DNA from: JANMCE01 sp031410595
GTDB lineage: Bacteria; Actinomycetota; Acidimicrobiia; Acidimicrobiales; Ilumatobacteraceae
Assembly: GCA_031410595.1 (NCBI GenBank)
Contig: JANNZM010000144.1
Coordinates: 1 to 64,000, forward strand
Length of the DNA: 64,000 nt
Direction: 5' to 3'
Part shown: positions 8,606 through 18,241 of the stretch, in pieces
Numbering within the stretch: the first letter of the stretch is position 1
Layout of the letters: each line of letters opens with the position of its first letter
Program-made: the position numbers and the translations under genes
The notes under the pieces: generated by a model
The model's database searches: none
What the model saw: only the letters and a program-made list of their open reading frames with translations
What the model was told of the DNA's origin: nothing

Positions 8606-10279
8606 TCACTTCCTTTCGACGGCGGGCACCCATCGCACCGATGTGGTTGGCGGTGGCATCATCTTGGCCTTCACCACAATCACGTTCGGCTTGGCGCTGG
8701 CGATGCCAGCCGCAAGCGCGTCGGCGAAGGGCAGGCCGAACCCGACCATGGTGGTGACGGGCAGACCGAACGCTCGCACCATCATGTCGAAGTCGGGTGT
8801 GAGTAGATCAACGCCGCGCGTTTCCAGCCCGGCGTGAATCTGGCCGAAGCGCAGCATGCCGTAACCGCCGTCATCAACAATCACGAGCGTGACGGGAAGG
8901 TGCTCCTGCGCCATCGTGGCGAGATCACCACAGGCGTACAGGAAGCCGCCGTCGCCAACCAGCGCCACGACCGGGCCCACGTTGGCGGCCGCGCTGCCGA
9001 GCGAGGCCGGGAACCCGAAGCCGAGCGTGCCCCAACCGACCGGGTACGCGAACTTTCGTGGACCAGACACACGGTGGAATCCGCCCGACCAGTAACCCGC
9101 CACGCACATATCGACGATGAGGATGCCGTCATCGGGCAAGACATGATGCAGCGTGTCGAGCATGTCGGCCGCGTCGGGACTTTCCGCCCGAATCTGGGAC
9201 CACACCTTGTCCTCGATGGCTCGCAATTCATCCACCACAAACTGACGACCGTCACGCTGTTCGACGTCTGGCAGAAGGTCTTCGATGATGGTTCGAGCGT
9301 CGCCTTCGAGGGTGAGCGTTGGCGTGTAGTTTTTCGACGCGTCGTCGGCATCGATGTTGATGACGAGTAGCTCCGCGGGCTGCTTGAGCCCCCACCCGCG
9401 GGTCATCATGGCGTCGAAGTCGGTGCCGATGGCGATGACCACATCGGCCTGATCCCACAACGCCTCGACGTCCTTCACGAGCACCGACGCGTTGACCACG
9501 AGAGGGTGCGACGACGGCAGGATGCCTTTGCCCCCATACGTGGTTAGGACCGGCGCATCGAGCCGTTCGGCCAGAGCCTGGACCGCTGCCGATGCACCGG
9601 AGGCAATCGATCCGCCGCCCGCCCAGATCAGTGGCCGCGGCGCGCTTTTGAGGATGGCGAGGGCCCCGGAACGGTCCTCGGCGTTCACGGCGAGCCTGCG
9701 ACCTTGACGCGACGTCGCTTCGTACGTGGTTGGCGGCAAGGCCGATGGCGCCACGCCGGTGAGCGCGTCTATCGGGACGCCGAGGTAGACCGGACCGGGC
9801 GAGCCTCCGAGCGCGATTCCGGCTACCTGCAGTACGTCGGCACCGACACCGTCAGCCGACTCACATGTACGCGCGTGCTTCACGACCGGGCCGAACATGG
9901 CGGCCTGATCGCGGCACTCGTGCAGCACGCCACGGAACACGCCGGGCCGCCGAATCGTGGTCGGGATGTCGGTCGCAATGATCATGATCGGGCTGCCCAC
10001 GGTCCACGCCTCACCCGTTGCCGTCACCGTGTTCGCGGCCCCAGGTCCCGTCGTCACCAGTGCTACTCCGAGCTTGCCCGTCGCTCGGGCGTAGCCATCT
10101 GCTGCGTAGGCCGCGGTCTGCTCGTGGCGCACGCCGACGAGGCGGATATCGGTCGCGGCAATAGCCTCCCAAATCGACAGGTTGTGCACGCCGGGTAGGC
10201 CGAACACCACGTCAACGCCCAGCGCCACCAGCGCCTCCACCAGTCGATCAGCGCCTGTCACCGCATCACCATTCCCCAT
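8606..10279 (-). CDS. ThDP-dependent enzyme, acetolactate-synthase-like
   Basis: This 557-aa protein has the three-domain ThDP fold. The N-terminal PYR domain has FGLPGVHN and the cofactor-activating Glu in VRHEQTAAYAADGYAR. The central domain has an AGGGS segment. The C-terminal PP domain has VALVGDGGFLYACGDL followed by DDGGYGM, the diphosphate/Mg2+ motif. It may decarboxylate a 2-oxo acid or ligate two. The fold alone does not separate acetolactate synthase, 5-guanidino-2-oxopentanoate decarboxylase or oxalyl-type enzymes. A nearby aminotransferase and ureohydrolase make a guanidino-acid decarboxylase worth considering. It appears to have its own leaderless promoter. Confidence 0.82.
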   Translation of the reverse strand: MGNGDAVTGADRLVEALVALGVDVVFGLPGVHNLSIWEAIAATDIRLVGVRHEQTAAYAADGYARATGKLGVALVTTGPGAANTVTATGEAWTVGSPIMIIATDIPTTIRRPGVFRGVLHECRDQAAMFGPVVKHARTCESADGVGADVLQVAGIALGGSPGPVYLGVPIDALTGVAPSALPPTTYEATSRQGRRLAVNAEDRSGALAILKSAPRPLIWAGGGSIASGASAAVQALAERLDAPVLTTYGGKGILPSSHPLVVNASVLVKDVEALWDQADVVIAIGTDFDAMMTRGWGLKQPAELLVINIDADDASKNYTPTLTLEGDARTIIEDLLPDVEQRDGRQFVVDELRAIEDKVWSQIRAESPDAADMLDTLHHVLPDDGILIVDMCVAGYWSGGFHRVSGPRKFAYPVGWGTLGFGFPASLGSAAANVGPVVALVGDGGFLYACGDLATMAQEHLPVTLVIVDDGGYGMLRFGQIHAGLETRGVDLLTPDFDMMVRAFGLPVTTMVGFGLPFADALAAGIASAKPNVIVVKAKMMPPPTTSVRWVPAVERK

Positions 10280-10285
10280 ACCGCA

Positions 10286-10291
10286 ACCCTA
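10286..10291 (-). promoter_or_regulatory. -10 hexamer TAGGGT, leaderless ThDP gene
   Basis: Minus-strand TAGGGT ends six bases before the ATG at 10279, so transcription would begin at about the start codon. There is no Shine-Dalgarno and no clear -35. Confidence 0.45.
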
Positions 10292-10312
10292 GAACTTCGT
10301 GGCCCGCTCGGC

Positions 10313-10353
10313 TTGCGACAAAACCGGTCGCCACACGACCGGTTTTGTCGCAA
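10313..10353. repeat. Perfect 18-bp inverted repeat with 5-nt loop
   Basis: TTGCGACAAAACCGGTCG at 10313-10330 is followed by CCACA and then its exact reverse complement at 10336-10353. It lies between the 3' end of the LLM gene and the leaderless -10 of the ThDP gene. It most likely terminates or insulates LLM transcription, although no T-tract follows the stem on either strand. It could also be a palindromic mobile unit or a protein-binding site. Confidence 0.75.
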
Positions 10354-10368
10354 AGTGCACCGAACCGC

Positions 10369-11202
10369 TCAGAGTCGGCGCAACCCGTTGGCCAGCGGTT
10401 CCAAGAACTCCGCACGATACGGACCGCGCATCGAGAAGATGACGAGATCGACGATGCCGAGATACGGCGCGGCCTGTGCTGCCAGTGCCGCCGGGTCGGC
10501 GTCGGCCGGCCAGGAGAGGTGGATGGACGACCGGATGTCGGACGGGTTCCGGTCGATGGCGGCACAGTACTCATCGAGAATGGATCGGGTCGCCTGCCAA
10601 GTCTCCAACGACTCGGGGAAGGTGTCCCACATGTTGGCCCAACGCGCCACCACCTTCAGCGTGCGCTTCGGACCGGTGCCGCCGATGACGATGGGGATGG
10701 GCACCTGAACCGGCTTCGGATTGCAGCGAGCATCATCCAGTTGAAAGTACTCACCGGTGAACGAAGTCGTCTCCTGGGTGAGTAGCCGTACGATCACTTC
10801 GACGCCCTCCTCGAAACGATCGGAGCGCTCCTTCCGCGTGCCGAGTGGGATGCCGTAGGCTTCGGCCTCACCTGCGAACCAACCCGCACCAAGACCAAGG
10901 TCGAAGCGACCGTTCGAGATGTGGTCGAGCGTGACGGCCATGTTGGCGGTGACGGCTGGATGACGAAAGTGCATGCCGTTCACCATCGAGCCGAGCCGCA
11001 AACGCCTGGTCGCTTGCGCCAACGCGGCGAGCATCGTCCAACTCTCGTGGATGCCACCGTCCATCGGCGCAGTCAGCGGGTAGAAGTGGTCCATCGTCCA
11101 GCCGGACTCGAACACTTCGATCTCATCGGCCGCTCGCCAGACATCGAGAAAGTCCTGCCAGGTACCGTGCTGTGGTGGGGTCTTGAACGCGAACGTGGTC
11201 AT
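10369..11202 (-). CDS. LLM-class F420-dependent oxidoreductase
   Basis: A 277-aa luciferase-like TIM-barrel oxidoreductase of the kind that uses coenzyme F420 in actinobacteria. Recognisable parts are MTTFAFKTPPQHGTWQDF at the N-terminus, LDHISNGRFDLGLGAGW (the most conserved stretch), RFEEGVEVIVRLL, and VPIPIVIGGTGPKRTL. It probably transfers hydride between F420 and an unknown carbonyl, alkene or imine. ATG 11202 is chosen over an upstream frame that reads into the divergent aminotransferase. Only 18 bp separate the two starts. A minus-strand TATTCT eight bases before the ATG fits a leaderless mRNA. Confidence 0.85.
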   Translation of the reverse strand: MTTFAFKTPPQHGTWQDFLDVWRAADEIEVFESGWTMDHFYPLTAPMDGGIHESWTMLAALAQATRRLRLGSMVNGMHFRHPAVTANMAVTLDHISNGRFDLGLGAGWFAGEAEAYGIPLGTRKERSDRFEEGVEVIVRLLTQETTSFTGEYFQLDDARCNPKPVQVPIPIVIGGTGPKRTLKVVARWANMWDTFPESLETWQATRSILDEYCAAIDRNPSDIRSSIHLSWPADADPAALAAQAAPYLGIVDLVIFSMRGPYRAEFLEPLANGLRRL

Positions 11203-11210
11203 GACCGGGC

Positions 11211-11216
11211 AGAATA
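11211..11216 (-). promoter_or_regulatory. -10 hexamer TATTCT, LLM gene
   Basis: TATTCT on the minus strand lies eight bases before the ATG at 11202, inside the 18-bp gap to the divergent aminotransferase. Confidence 0.35.
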
Positions 11217-11220
11217 TGGC

Positions 11221-12513
11221 ATGGCTACTGCCCTTACCGCGAACGACGCACTTACCAAGGCTCGCATCGACTACACCGACCGCAACGTCGAGAGCCGACG
11301 CCTCCATCTCAGCGCCCGTAAAGTCCTACCGGGCGGCAACACGCGAACCCTCTTCTACCACCCGCCGTTTCCACTCACGTTTGTCAGTGGCCACGACTCC
11401 GTGTTGGTTGACGCCGATGGTCACGAGTACATCGACCTGCTGGGGGACTACACCGCTGGCCTGTTGGGCCACAGTGACCGACGCGCCCGCGATGCGGCAA
11501 TGGCGGCACTGGACGTGAACATGAGTGTGGGTGGCATCCACCCGGCCGAGCAGCAACTGGCCCGCCTCATGTGCGAGCGGTTCGACCTTGATCTGGTCCG
11601 CTTCACCAACTCCGGCAGCGAGGCCAACCTCATGGCCATGACCGCCGCCCGCATGTACACCGGCCGCGCCAAAATCATGGTGATGTACGGCGCCTATCAC
11701 GGCGGACTAATGTACTTCGGCGCCGGTCCCGCTGCGTGGAATGTGCCATTCCCGATCGTGGTCGGCCGTTTCAACGACCTGGATGCCTGCAAGGCACTGA
11801 TTGACGAGCACGCCTCCGATCTGGCGGCTGTTCTGGTTGAGCCGCTGCTCGGCTCCGCCGGTTGCGTTCCCGCTGATCCGGCGTTCCTGCGGGGGCTGGC
11901 CGACGCGGCCCAAGCCGTTGGAGCAGTCGCGATCATGGACGAAGTCATGAGTTCGCGACTCGGACCGAAAGGGCTCAGCGAGCAGTTCGGCGTGGAGTCC
12001 GATCTCAAGACCTACGGGAAGTACATCGCGGGCGGCTTCTCGTTCGGCGCCTTCGGTGGCACAGCCGAGGTGATGGGCATCTTCGACAGCACCCATGCTT
12101 CGCACGTGCCGCACGCCGGCACGTTCAACAACAACATCACCAGCATGGCCGCTGGAAACGAGGTGCTGGCGAACGTCTACACGGCCGAGGTGGCCGCCGC
12201 ATTCACTGACCGAGGCGATGAGCTTCGGGAAAATATCGCACAGGTGCTGGCCCGTTACCCGCTGGCGTTGTGCGTGAGCGGGTCGGGCACCATGATGGCC
12301 ATACACGCCCGCGCCCGGCGTCCGACCGACGGTGAGTCAGCCGCCGACAAGGACCCTGCGCTGCAGGAAATGCTGTTCCTCGGTCTGCTGCGGCGCGGCA
12401 TCTATATTGCCCCTCGCGGCATGATCAACCTCAGCCTGCCGGTCACCGACGATCAGCTCGCTACTGTCCTCGGTGCGCTTGACGACTTCTGTCAGGAACT
12501 GGCCGCGTCATGA
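11221..12513 (+). CDS. Class III aminotransferase (glutamate-1-semialdehyde aminomutase-like)
   Basis: A 430-aa PLP enzyme of fold type I, subgroup III. Visible are VLPGGNTRTLFYHPPFP near the N-terminus, FTNSGSEANLMAMTAARM (phosphate-binding turn), AYHGG, VAIMDEVMSSR with the Asp that pairs with the pyridine nitrogen, and KTYGKYIAGGFSFGAFGG containing the likely Schiff-base lysine. It resembles GSA aminomutases and omega-aminotransferases more than acetylornithine enzymes; no hemL neighbours are present, so a catabolic amino-acid or amine role is more likely. ATG 11221 is favoured because the upstream open frame is antisense to the LLM gene. Its stop abuts the convergent EamA gene. Confidence 0.85.
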   Translation: MATALTANDALTKARIDYTDRNVESRRLHLSARKVLPGGNTRTLFYHPPFPLTFVSGHDSVLVDADGHEYIDLLGDYTAGLLGHSDRRARDAAMAALDVNMSVGGIHPAEQQLARLMCERFDLDLVRFTNSGSEANLMAMTAARMYTGRAKIMVMYGAYHGGLMYFGAGPAAWNVPFPIVVGRFNDLDACKALIDEHASDLAAVLVEPLLGSAGCVPADPAFLRGLADAAQAVGAVAIMDEVMSSRLGPKGLSEQFGVESDLKTYGKYIAGGFSFGAFGGTAEVMGIFDSTHASHVPHAGTFNNNITSMAAGNEVLANVYTAEVAAAFTDRGDELRENIAQVLARYPLALCVSGSGTMMAIHARARRPTDGESAADKDPALQEMLFLGLLRRGIYIAPRGMINLSLPVTDDQLATVLGALDDFCQELAAS

Positions 12514-12514
12514 C

Positions 12515-13342
12515 CTAGCCGGCCGCCATGAGGGCGACGGCTATTGCGGTCAGGGTGACGCCGATGCTCTGCCACCACCGAAGGTGCTCCTTGTTGAAGA
12601 CGACCGCGAGCAGCTCCGCAACGGTGGCGAACTGGGAGGACGCAACCGACACGATGCCAGCCGAGGCGTACTTGAAGCCGAGTTGCAGGCACGCCATTCC
12701 CGCACCGGCGAACACGCCGCACCAGATGCCGGTCCAGCGGGCTTTGGTGTTCCATGTGAACAGCGGGCCCTTATCGAATGGCAGCATCAACGCCAGCACG
12801 GCAAACGCAGCCCAGCGTTGCGCGATGACCGGGGTGAGGCCCGACGCCTTGGTGCGCGACAGCATGGTGAAGCCCACGCCGAACAGGATGCCTGAAGTGG
12901 ACCCCAGCACGAAGCCCATCATCGGGCTGCCCTTACCTCCCTTCACGTAGGACGTGAGACCGAGCGCAAGCAAGCCGAGCGCCATACCCACCATGGTGAT
13001 GGCTTTGAGGGTCGTGCCGGTCACCAGGTCGTACACGATGGGAACGACCGCGAGTAGCACAGAAGCCGATGGCCCGACGATGCCCATGGGGGCGATCCGG
13101 TAGCCCTGGTAGAGCATTGAGAGCCCGATGGCCATGCACACGCCGGAACCGGCCGCGATCAGCAGATGCCCCCCAATGACGTGGGACGGTATGACCAGGA
13201 AGAGAATCGGTGTGAGTACGCCGGCCGACACCATGGCCGTGCGCACCACTGTGATGGACGGGGCGTGTCGTCCCGACCGAGCCGCGAAGAAGTCCGAACT
13301 CCCGATGAAGATGGCGGCGAGCGCGCCGAAGAGCAGACCCAT
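12515..13342 (-). CDS. EamA/DMT-family transporter
   Basis: A 275-aa integral membrane protein with about ten hydrophobic helices in two five-helix halves, the drug/metabolite transporter pattern. The first helix, MGLLFGALAAIFIGSSDFF, and the inner repeat AGAGMACLQLGFKYASAGIV are typical of EamA exporters. A GAGG Shine-Dalgarno precedes ATG 13342. Its stop sits one base from the stop of the aminotransferase, and its start faces the enolase/ureohydrolase operon. It may export an amino acid or amine made or degraded by these neighbours; substrate unknown. Confidence 0.85.
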   Translation of the reverse strand: MGLLFGALAAIFIGSSDFFAARSGRHAPSITVVRTAMVSAGVLTPILFLVIPSHVIGGHLLIAAGSGVCMAIGLSMLYQGYRIAPMGIVGPSASVLLAVVPIVYDLVTGTTLKAITMVGMALGLLALGLTSYVKGGKGSPMMGFVLGSTSGILFGVGFTMLSRTKASGLTPVIAQRWAAFAVLALMLPFDKGPLFTWNTKARWTGIWCGVFAGAGMACLQLGFKYASAGIVSVASSQFATVAELLAVVFNKEHLRWWQSIGVTLTAIAVALMAAG

Positions 13343-13451
13343 TGCGCTACCTCGACCTTGCCATCACGCCACCCGCAGACACCTGATCAGTCTGCCAGAC
13401 CGGCTCCGCCACAACCCTGGAGAACCCACGACACGCCGTCGCTAGATCGAA

Positions 13452-13457
13452 TACGTT
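13452..13457 (+). promoter_or_regulatory. -10 hexamer TACGTT, leaderless enolase-family gene
   Basis: TACGTT is followed by six bases (GAGGGA) and then ATG 13464. The GAGGGA is too close to the ATG to act as a normal Shine-Dalgarno, so a leaderless transcript is favoured. Confidence 0.4.
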
Positions 13458-13463
13458 GAGGGA

Positions 13464-14570
13464 ATGAAAATTGTCGCGGTGGAAGCCTACGGATACGAGC
13501 TCGGCTATCGGTACGGCACGTACGTGATGTCGGGGGGCCGCATCGTGAAGACGCTCACCAGCACGGTGGTACGCATCATCACCGATGACGGCATCGACGG
13601 GTTCGCCGAGACTTGCCCCCTAGGAAGCACCTACCTGGCCGCGCATGCCCGCGGCGCGCTGGCTGCACTGCATGAACTCGCGCCCGCCGTCCTCGGTGCC
13701 GACCCGACAAATCTGCGCGACATTCAGCGGCGGATGCACGGTGCCATCATGGGCCATAACTACGCCAAGAGCCCGATCGACATCGCGTGCTGGGACATCT
13801 TCGGCAAGGCCGTCGGGCGACCGGTTGTCGACCTGCTGGGTGGCCGCGTGCAGGATGACATGCGCATGTACAAAGCCGTCCCGCTCGGACCGGCTGACGA
13901 GATGGTGGCCTTCGTGCTCGAGCAGCGCTTGCACGGCGTGCATCGTTTTCAGCTCAAGCTGGGCGGTGACCCCAGAGAGGACGCCCGCCGCACGCTCGCC
14001 GTGCTGGCCGCAACCGACGGTGAAGACCTGGTGCTGGGTGACGCCAACGGAGGCTGGCGACGACAAGATGCCATCGTGGCAGCGCGGGCGTTGGAGGGCA
14101 CCGAGCGGTTCTTCATGGAGCAGCCGTGCCCGACGCTGTCGGAGTGCCTGGCCGTGCGCCAACACACCACGCTCCCAATGGTGCTTGACGAAGTCATCAC
14201 CGACCTCGGCGCGCTGGTGGAGGCGTCGACCGCCGGGGGCATGGAGGCCATCAACCTCAAACTGAACCGGGTGGGTGGTCTCACGCCGGCAAAGCTCATG
14301 CGGGACACCGCAGTCGAACTCGGGATACGGCTCACCATCGAAGACAGTTGGGGCGGTGACCTCACCAGCGCTGCGGTCAGCCACCTGGGGGCCAGTACGC
14401 CTGAGCACGCGTTGTTTGCGGTGTCGTTCATGAACGACTGGACCGACAACCACCTCGCCGGTTACAACCCACGCTCGGTCAACGGCCGAGGGTCGGCACC
14501 CACAGCTCCCGGCCTGGGCGTCACCCCCGATCTCAGCCTTCTCGGCACGCCTCTAGGAGTGTGGAAATGA
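13464..14570 (+). CDS. Enolase-superfamily dehydratase, cis-3-hydroxyproline dehydratase-like
   Basis: This 368-aa protein has the enolase-superfamily capping domain (1-125) and barrel. Likely acid/base lysines are K165 (FQLKLGG) and K266 (NLKLNRVGG). Metal ligands are D193 (LGDANGGW), E219 (FMEQPCPT) and D242 (LDEVI). The EQPCPTLSECLAVR and IEDSWGGDLTSAA segments are those I associate with cis-3-hydroxy-L-proline dehydratases, which give pyrroline-2-carboxylate, rather than with mandelate racemase. It overlaps the ureohydrolase by ATGA, so the two form an operon. The subfamily is inferred from motif memory, and other sugar-acid dehydratases remain possible. Confidence 0.8.
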   Translation: MKIVAVEAYGYELGYRYGTYVMSGGRIVKTLTSTVVRIITDDGIDGFAETCPLGSTYLAAHARGALAALHELAPAVLGADPTNLRDIQRRMHGAIMGHNYAKSPIDIACWDIFGKAVGRPVVDLLGGRVQDDMRMYKAVPLGPADEMVAFVLEQRLHGVHRFQLKLGGDPREDARRTLAVLAATDGEDLVLGDANGGWRRQDAIVAARALEGTERFFMEQPCPTLSECLAVRQHTTLPMVLDEVITDLGALVEASTAGGMEAINLKLNRVGGLTPAKLMRDTAVELGIRLTIEDSWGGDLTSAAVSHLGASTPEHALFAVSFMNDWTDNHLAGYNPRSVNGRGSAPTAPGLGVTPDLSLLGTPLGVWK

Positions 14571-15549
14571 CCGACCCCATCCAGCCTGTCGATGCCACCA
14601 AGATGCCGCGCTATGCCGGATCATCAACGTTCGTACGGCTGCCAGAACTGCGAGATGTGGAGCGGGCCGACGTGGCCATCCTCGGCGTGCCCTTCGATGG
14701 TGGCGTGAGCTTCCGCCCTGGCGCACGGTTCGGCCCGGCCGCGGTCCGGCAGGCGTCGCGTGCGATTCGTCCGCAGTACCACCCCGAGTTCGATGTGCAG
14801 CCCTTCGCCCGCATGCAGGTTGCCGATGCCGGTGACGTCGCCTGCAATCCGTACTCCATTGCGGAGTCGCTTGCTGCCATCGAGGAGCGCGCAAGCGAAT
14901 TGCTCGGGCCAGCCGAGGGTCCGCACCCGGTCGACGCCATCATCAGCATTGGCGGCGATCACACCATTGCCTACTCGCTGCTCAAGGCGGTGCATCGCCG
15001 TTTCGGGCCACCGGCGTTGCTGCACTTCGACGCCCACCTCGACACGTGGAACAGCTACTTCGGTCAGGACTTCACCCACGGCACCCCCTTCCGACGCGCG
15101 GCCGAGGAAGGCCTGTTCGACTCGGAGGCTTCGATGCACGTCGGCATTCGTGGGCCGGTCTACAGCGCCAACGATCTCGCCGCCGATCGTGAGTTGGGCT
15201 TTCGCACCATCACCTGTGATCAGTTGCACCGCATGGGCGTCGACGGCGCCATCGGCCGCATCCGCGAGCGGATCGGCGCCAGGCCGCTCTACATTTCCAT
15301 CGACATCGACGTGCTCGACCCCGCCCATGCCCCCGGCACCGGCACACCCGAAATCGCGGGCATGTCGAGCCGAGAGCTGGTGATGATTCTGCGCGGCCTC
15401 ATTGACCTCAACGTCATCTCCGGCGACGTCGTCGAGGTCGCCCCCGCCTACGACCACGCCGAAATCACCTCCCTCGCAGCCGCCACATGCGTCTACGAGT
15501 TGGCCTGCCTCATCGCCACCCGCCGCTCCGGCCCCCCAGGCAACCGCTC

Positions 15550-15553
<4 letters not shown>
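14567..15553 (+). CDS. speB: Agmatinase-family ureohydrolase
   Basis: A 328-aa binuclear-Mn ureohydrolase that hydrolyses a guanidino compound to an amine plus urea. Metal motifs are all present: GGDHT (129-133), DAHLD (155-159), HGTPF near 171, and SIDIDVLDP about 80 residues later with both aspartates. CSGTGTPE-like HAPGTGTPE follows. ATG 14567 is preferred to an earlier GTG at 14561 because AGGAG (14555-14559) is seven bases away and it forms an ATGA overlap with the dehydratase stop. Agmatinase, guanidinobutyrase and guanidinopropionase are hard to separate by eye. The 3' end overlaps livF by four bases, convergently. Confidence 0.88.
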
Positions 15554-16301
<748 letters not shown>

Positions 16302-16305
<4 letters not shown>

Positions 16306-17087
16306 GCTGCACCTTCCGTTGCGTCCTTGCCGAGGTACGCCTCGATCACTCGTGGGTTGGAACGAATCTCAGCTGGGGTACCTTCGGCGATCTTGGCGCC
16401 GTACTCCAGCACCGTGATGCGTTCGGCCGTGCCCATCACCACCTTCATGTCGTGCTCGATGAGCAGCACGGTGACGCCGCGCTGATCCCGGACACGGTGC
16501 ACGAATGCGGTGAAGGCCGCCGACTCCTGGGGGTTCATGCCGGCCGTCGGCTCATCCAGCAGCAACAGCTTCGGTCGCAGAGCCAATGCCCGGGCCACCT
16601 CGAGACGACGCTGATCACCGTAGGGAAGGTTTTTGGCGAACTCCTCGTCCACGCCACCGATGCCGACGAACTGAAGCAGTTCCCTTGCCGTCGCCTTGGC
16701 TTCGGCTTCCTCTCGGCGCTGTTTCGGGGTGCGAAGCACGGTGGAGATGACGCCGCTCTTCATGTGCGGATGCATGGCAACCATCACATTTTCGGCAGCG
16801 GTCATGGCACCGAACAGGCGGATGTTCTGGAAAGTTCGCGCCATACCGCTGGCCGCAATCTCGTGCGGCGGACGGGCTGTGATCTTTTGATCATCAAACA
16901 TGACCGTGCCCGTCGTGGGGGCATACAGGCCGGTGAGCACGTTGAAGAAGGTGGTCTTTCCCGCACCGTTCGGACCAATGAGCGCCACGATGGACGCCTT
17001 CGGAATTTGGAAGTCGACGTTGTTGACGGCGGTGAGACCACCGAACACAACGCTGATGCCTTGCGCGTCGAGCAAAAGATCGCTCAT
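16302..17087 (-). CDS. livG: Branched-chain amino-acid ABC transporter ATPase LivG
   Basis: A 261-aa ABC ATPase with Walker A GPNGAGKTT (near 37-45), a Liv-type insert around the PTTGTV segment, a degenerate signature LPYGDQRRLEVARAL, and Walker B LLLLDEPTAGMNP. The C-terminus, EGTPAEIRSNPRVIEAYLG, is typical of LivG. It overlaps livM and livF by four bases each, indicating tight translational coupling. Confidence 0.95.
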
Positions 17088-18241
17088 GCGTGTGCTCCTT
17101 CCACGAGGGCCTCGGCCGCGTCCGCAGCCTTGTCGGCCTGCTTGACCGCTTTCGATCGAGCAGCGGGGATGAACCCTTCCGGACGGAAGAGCATCATGAG
17201 CACGAGCACTAGACCGAAGAAACCGAAGTTGTACTTCTGCAGATCGATCTTTGTGCTAAAGGCCTTGTTGATCTTCTGACCGATCCATATAAGACCGGTG
17301 TAGTTGAACCACGTAATCACAACGCCACCAAGGATGGCTCCCCACACGTTGCCCATGCCGCCCAGAATGACTGCGCAGAGGATGATGATGGAGAACGCGA
17401 AGGTGAAGCTGTCGACGTTGACGGTGCCAACGATGGTGGCGTAGAACGCCCCACCGACACCACCTGCCAACGCACCAACGGCGTACGACCAGAGCTTGGT
17501 CTGCATGAGCGGAACGCCCATCAGGCTGGCAGCCAGTTCGTCTTCTCGAATGGCCATCCACGCTCGCCCGAGGCGACCGTCACGCAGTTTGATGGAGATC
17601 CAGACGAACAACGCGCAGAAGACCAAGATGACGTAGTACTTCGCGATGTAGTCGCTTGGCGTAATGGTCTTGTCGATTCCGGGCAGCACTGCAAAGGGGC
17701 CCATACCCACCGCGTCAACCGGGCCGATACCCTTCGTACCGTTGGTGAACTTCTCGGCGTTGCGGAAAACCTCGGGCAGAATCTCGCCGAAGCCCAAGGT
17801 GACGAGGGCAAGGTAGTCGCTCTTGAGCCGCAGCGTTGGTGCGCCGATGACCACGCCGACCAGCGCGGCGATGATGCCTGCCACGATCACCACAAACCAG
17901 AACGTCAAGTGGATACCGGGAATGACGGCGCGCGCCGTGTCGAGAATGTGGATGTTCTGACTGCTGATGAAGTCCGACATGAACCAGGCCGACACATAGG
18001 CACCGACAAGGAAGAACGCGACGTAACCGAGGTCGAGCAGTCCAGCGAAACCCACCACAATATTGAGGCCCAGCGCAAACAGCGCATACACCGCGCAAAG
18101 CACCACCGTGAACAGGGGCAGCACACCGGCGTTGTCGGTCACGCCGTAGTGCGGCAGCAGCAACGCCACCACGAGGGCAACGGCGCCAATGATGAGCTTC
18201 CTCGGGTTCATGCCCGATATGGCCTTCTTTGCCTCTGCCAT
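17084..18241 (-). CDS. livM: Branched-chain amino-acid ABC permease LivM
   Basis: A 385-aa permease with about nine to ten membrane helices. Landmarks are LNIVVGFAGLLDLGYVAFF near residue 60 and the cytoplasmic coupling segment RAWMAIREDELAASLMG, which contacts the ATPase. A C-terminal cytoplasmic tail rich in Ala/Glu ends the protein. It shares one base with the livH stop (TGATG) and overlaps livG by four. It pairs with LivH to form the membrane channel. Confidence 0.95.
   Translation of the reverse strand: MAEAKKAISGMNPRKLIIGAVALVVALLLPHYGVTDNAGVLPLFTVVLCAVYALFALGLNIVVGFAGLLDLGYVAFFLVGAYVSAWFMSDFISSQNIHILDTARAVIPGIHLTFWFVVIVAGIIAALVGVVIGAPTLRLKSDYLALVTLGFGEILPEVFRNAEKFTNGTKGIGPVDAVGMGPFAVLPGIDKTITPSDYIAKYYVILVFCALFVWISIKLRDGRLGRAWMAIREDELAASLMGVPLMQTKLWSYAVGALAGGVGGAFYATIVGTVNVDSFTFAFSIIILCAVILGGMGNVWGAILGGVVITWFNYTGLIWIGQKINKAFSTKIDLQKYNFGFFGLVLVLMMLFRPEGFIPAARSKAVKQADKAADAAEALVEGAHA

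Noticed and set aside
14624..15457. Minus-strand frame opposite the ureohydrolase
   Set aside because: The plus strand carries every ureohydrolase metal motif, and the minus frame has none of any family.
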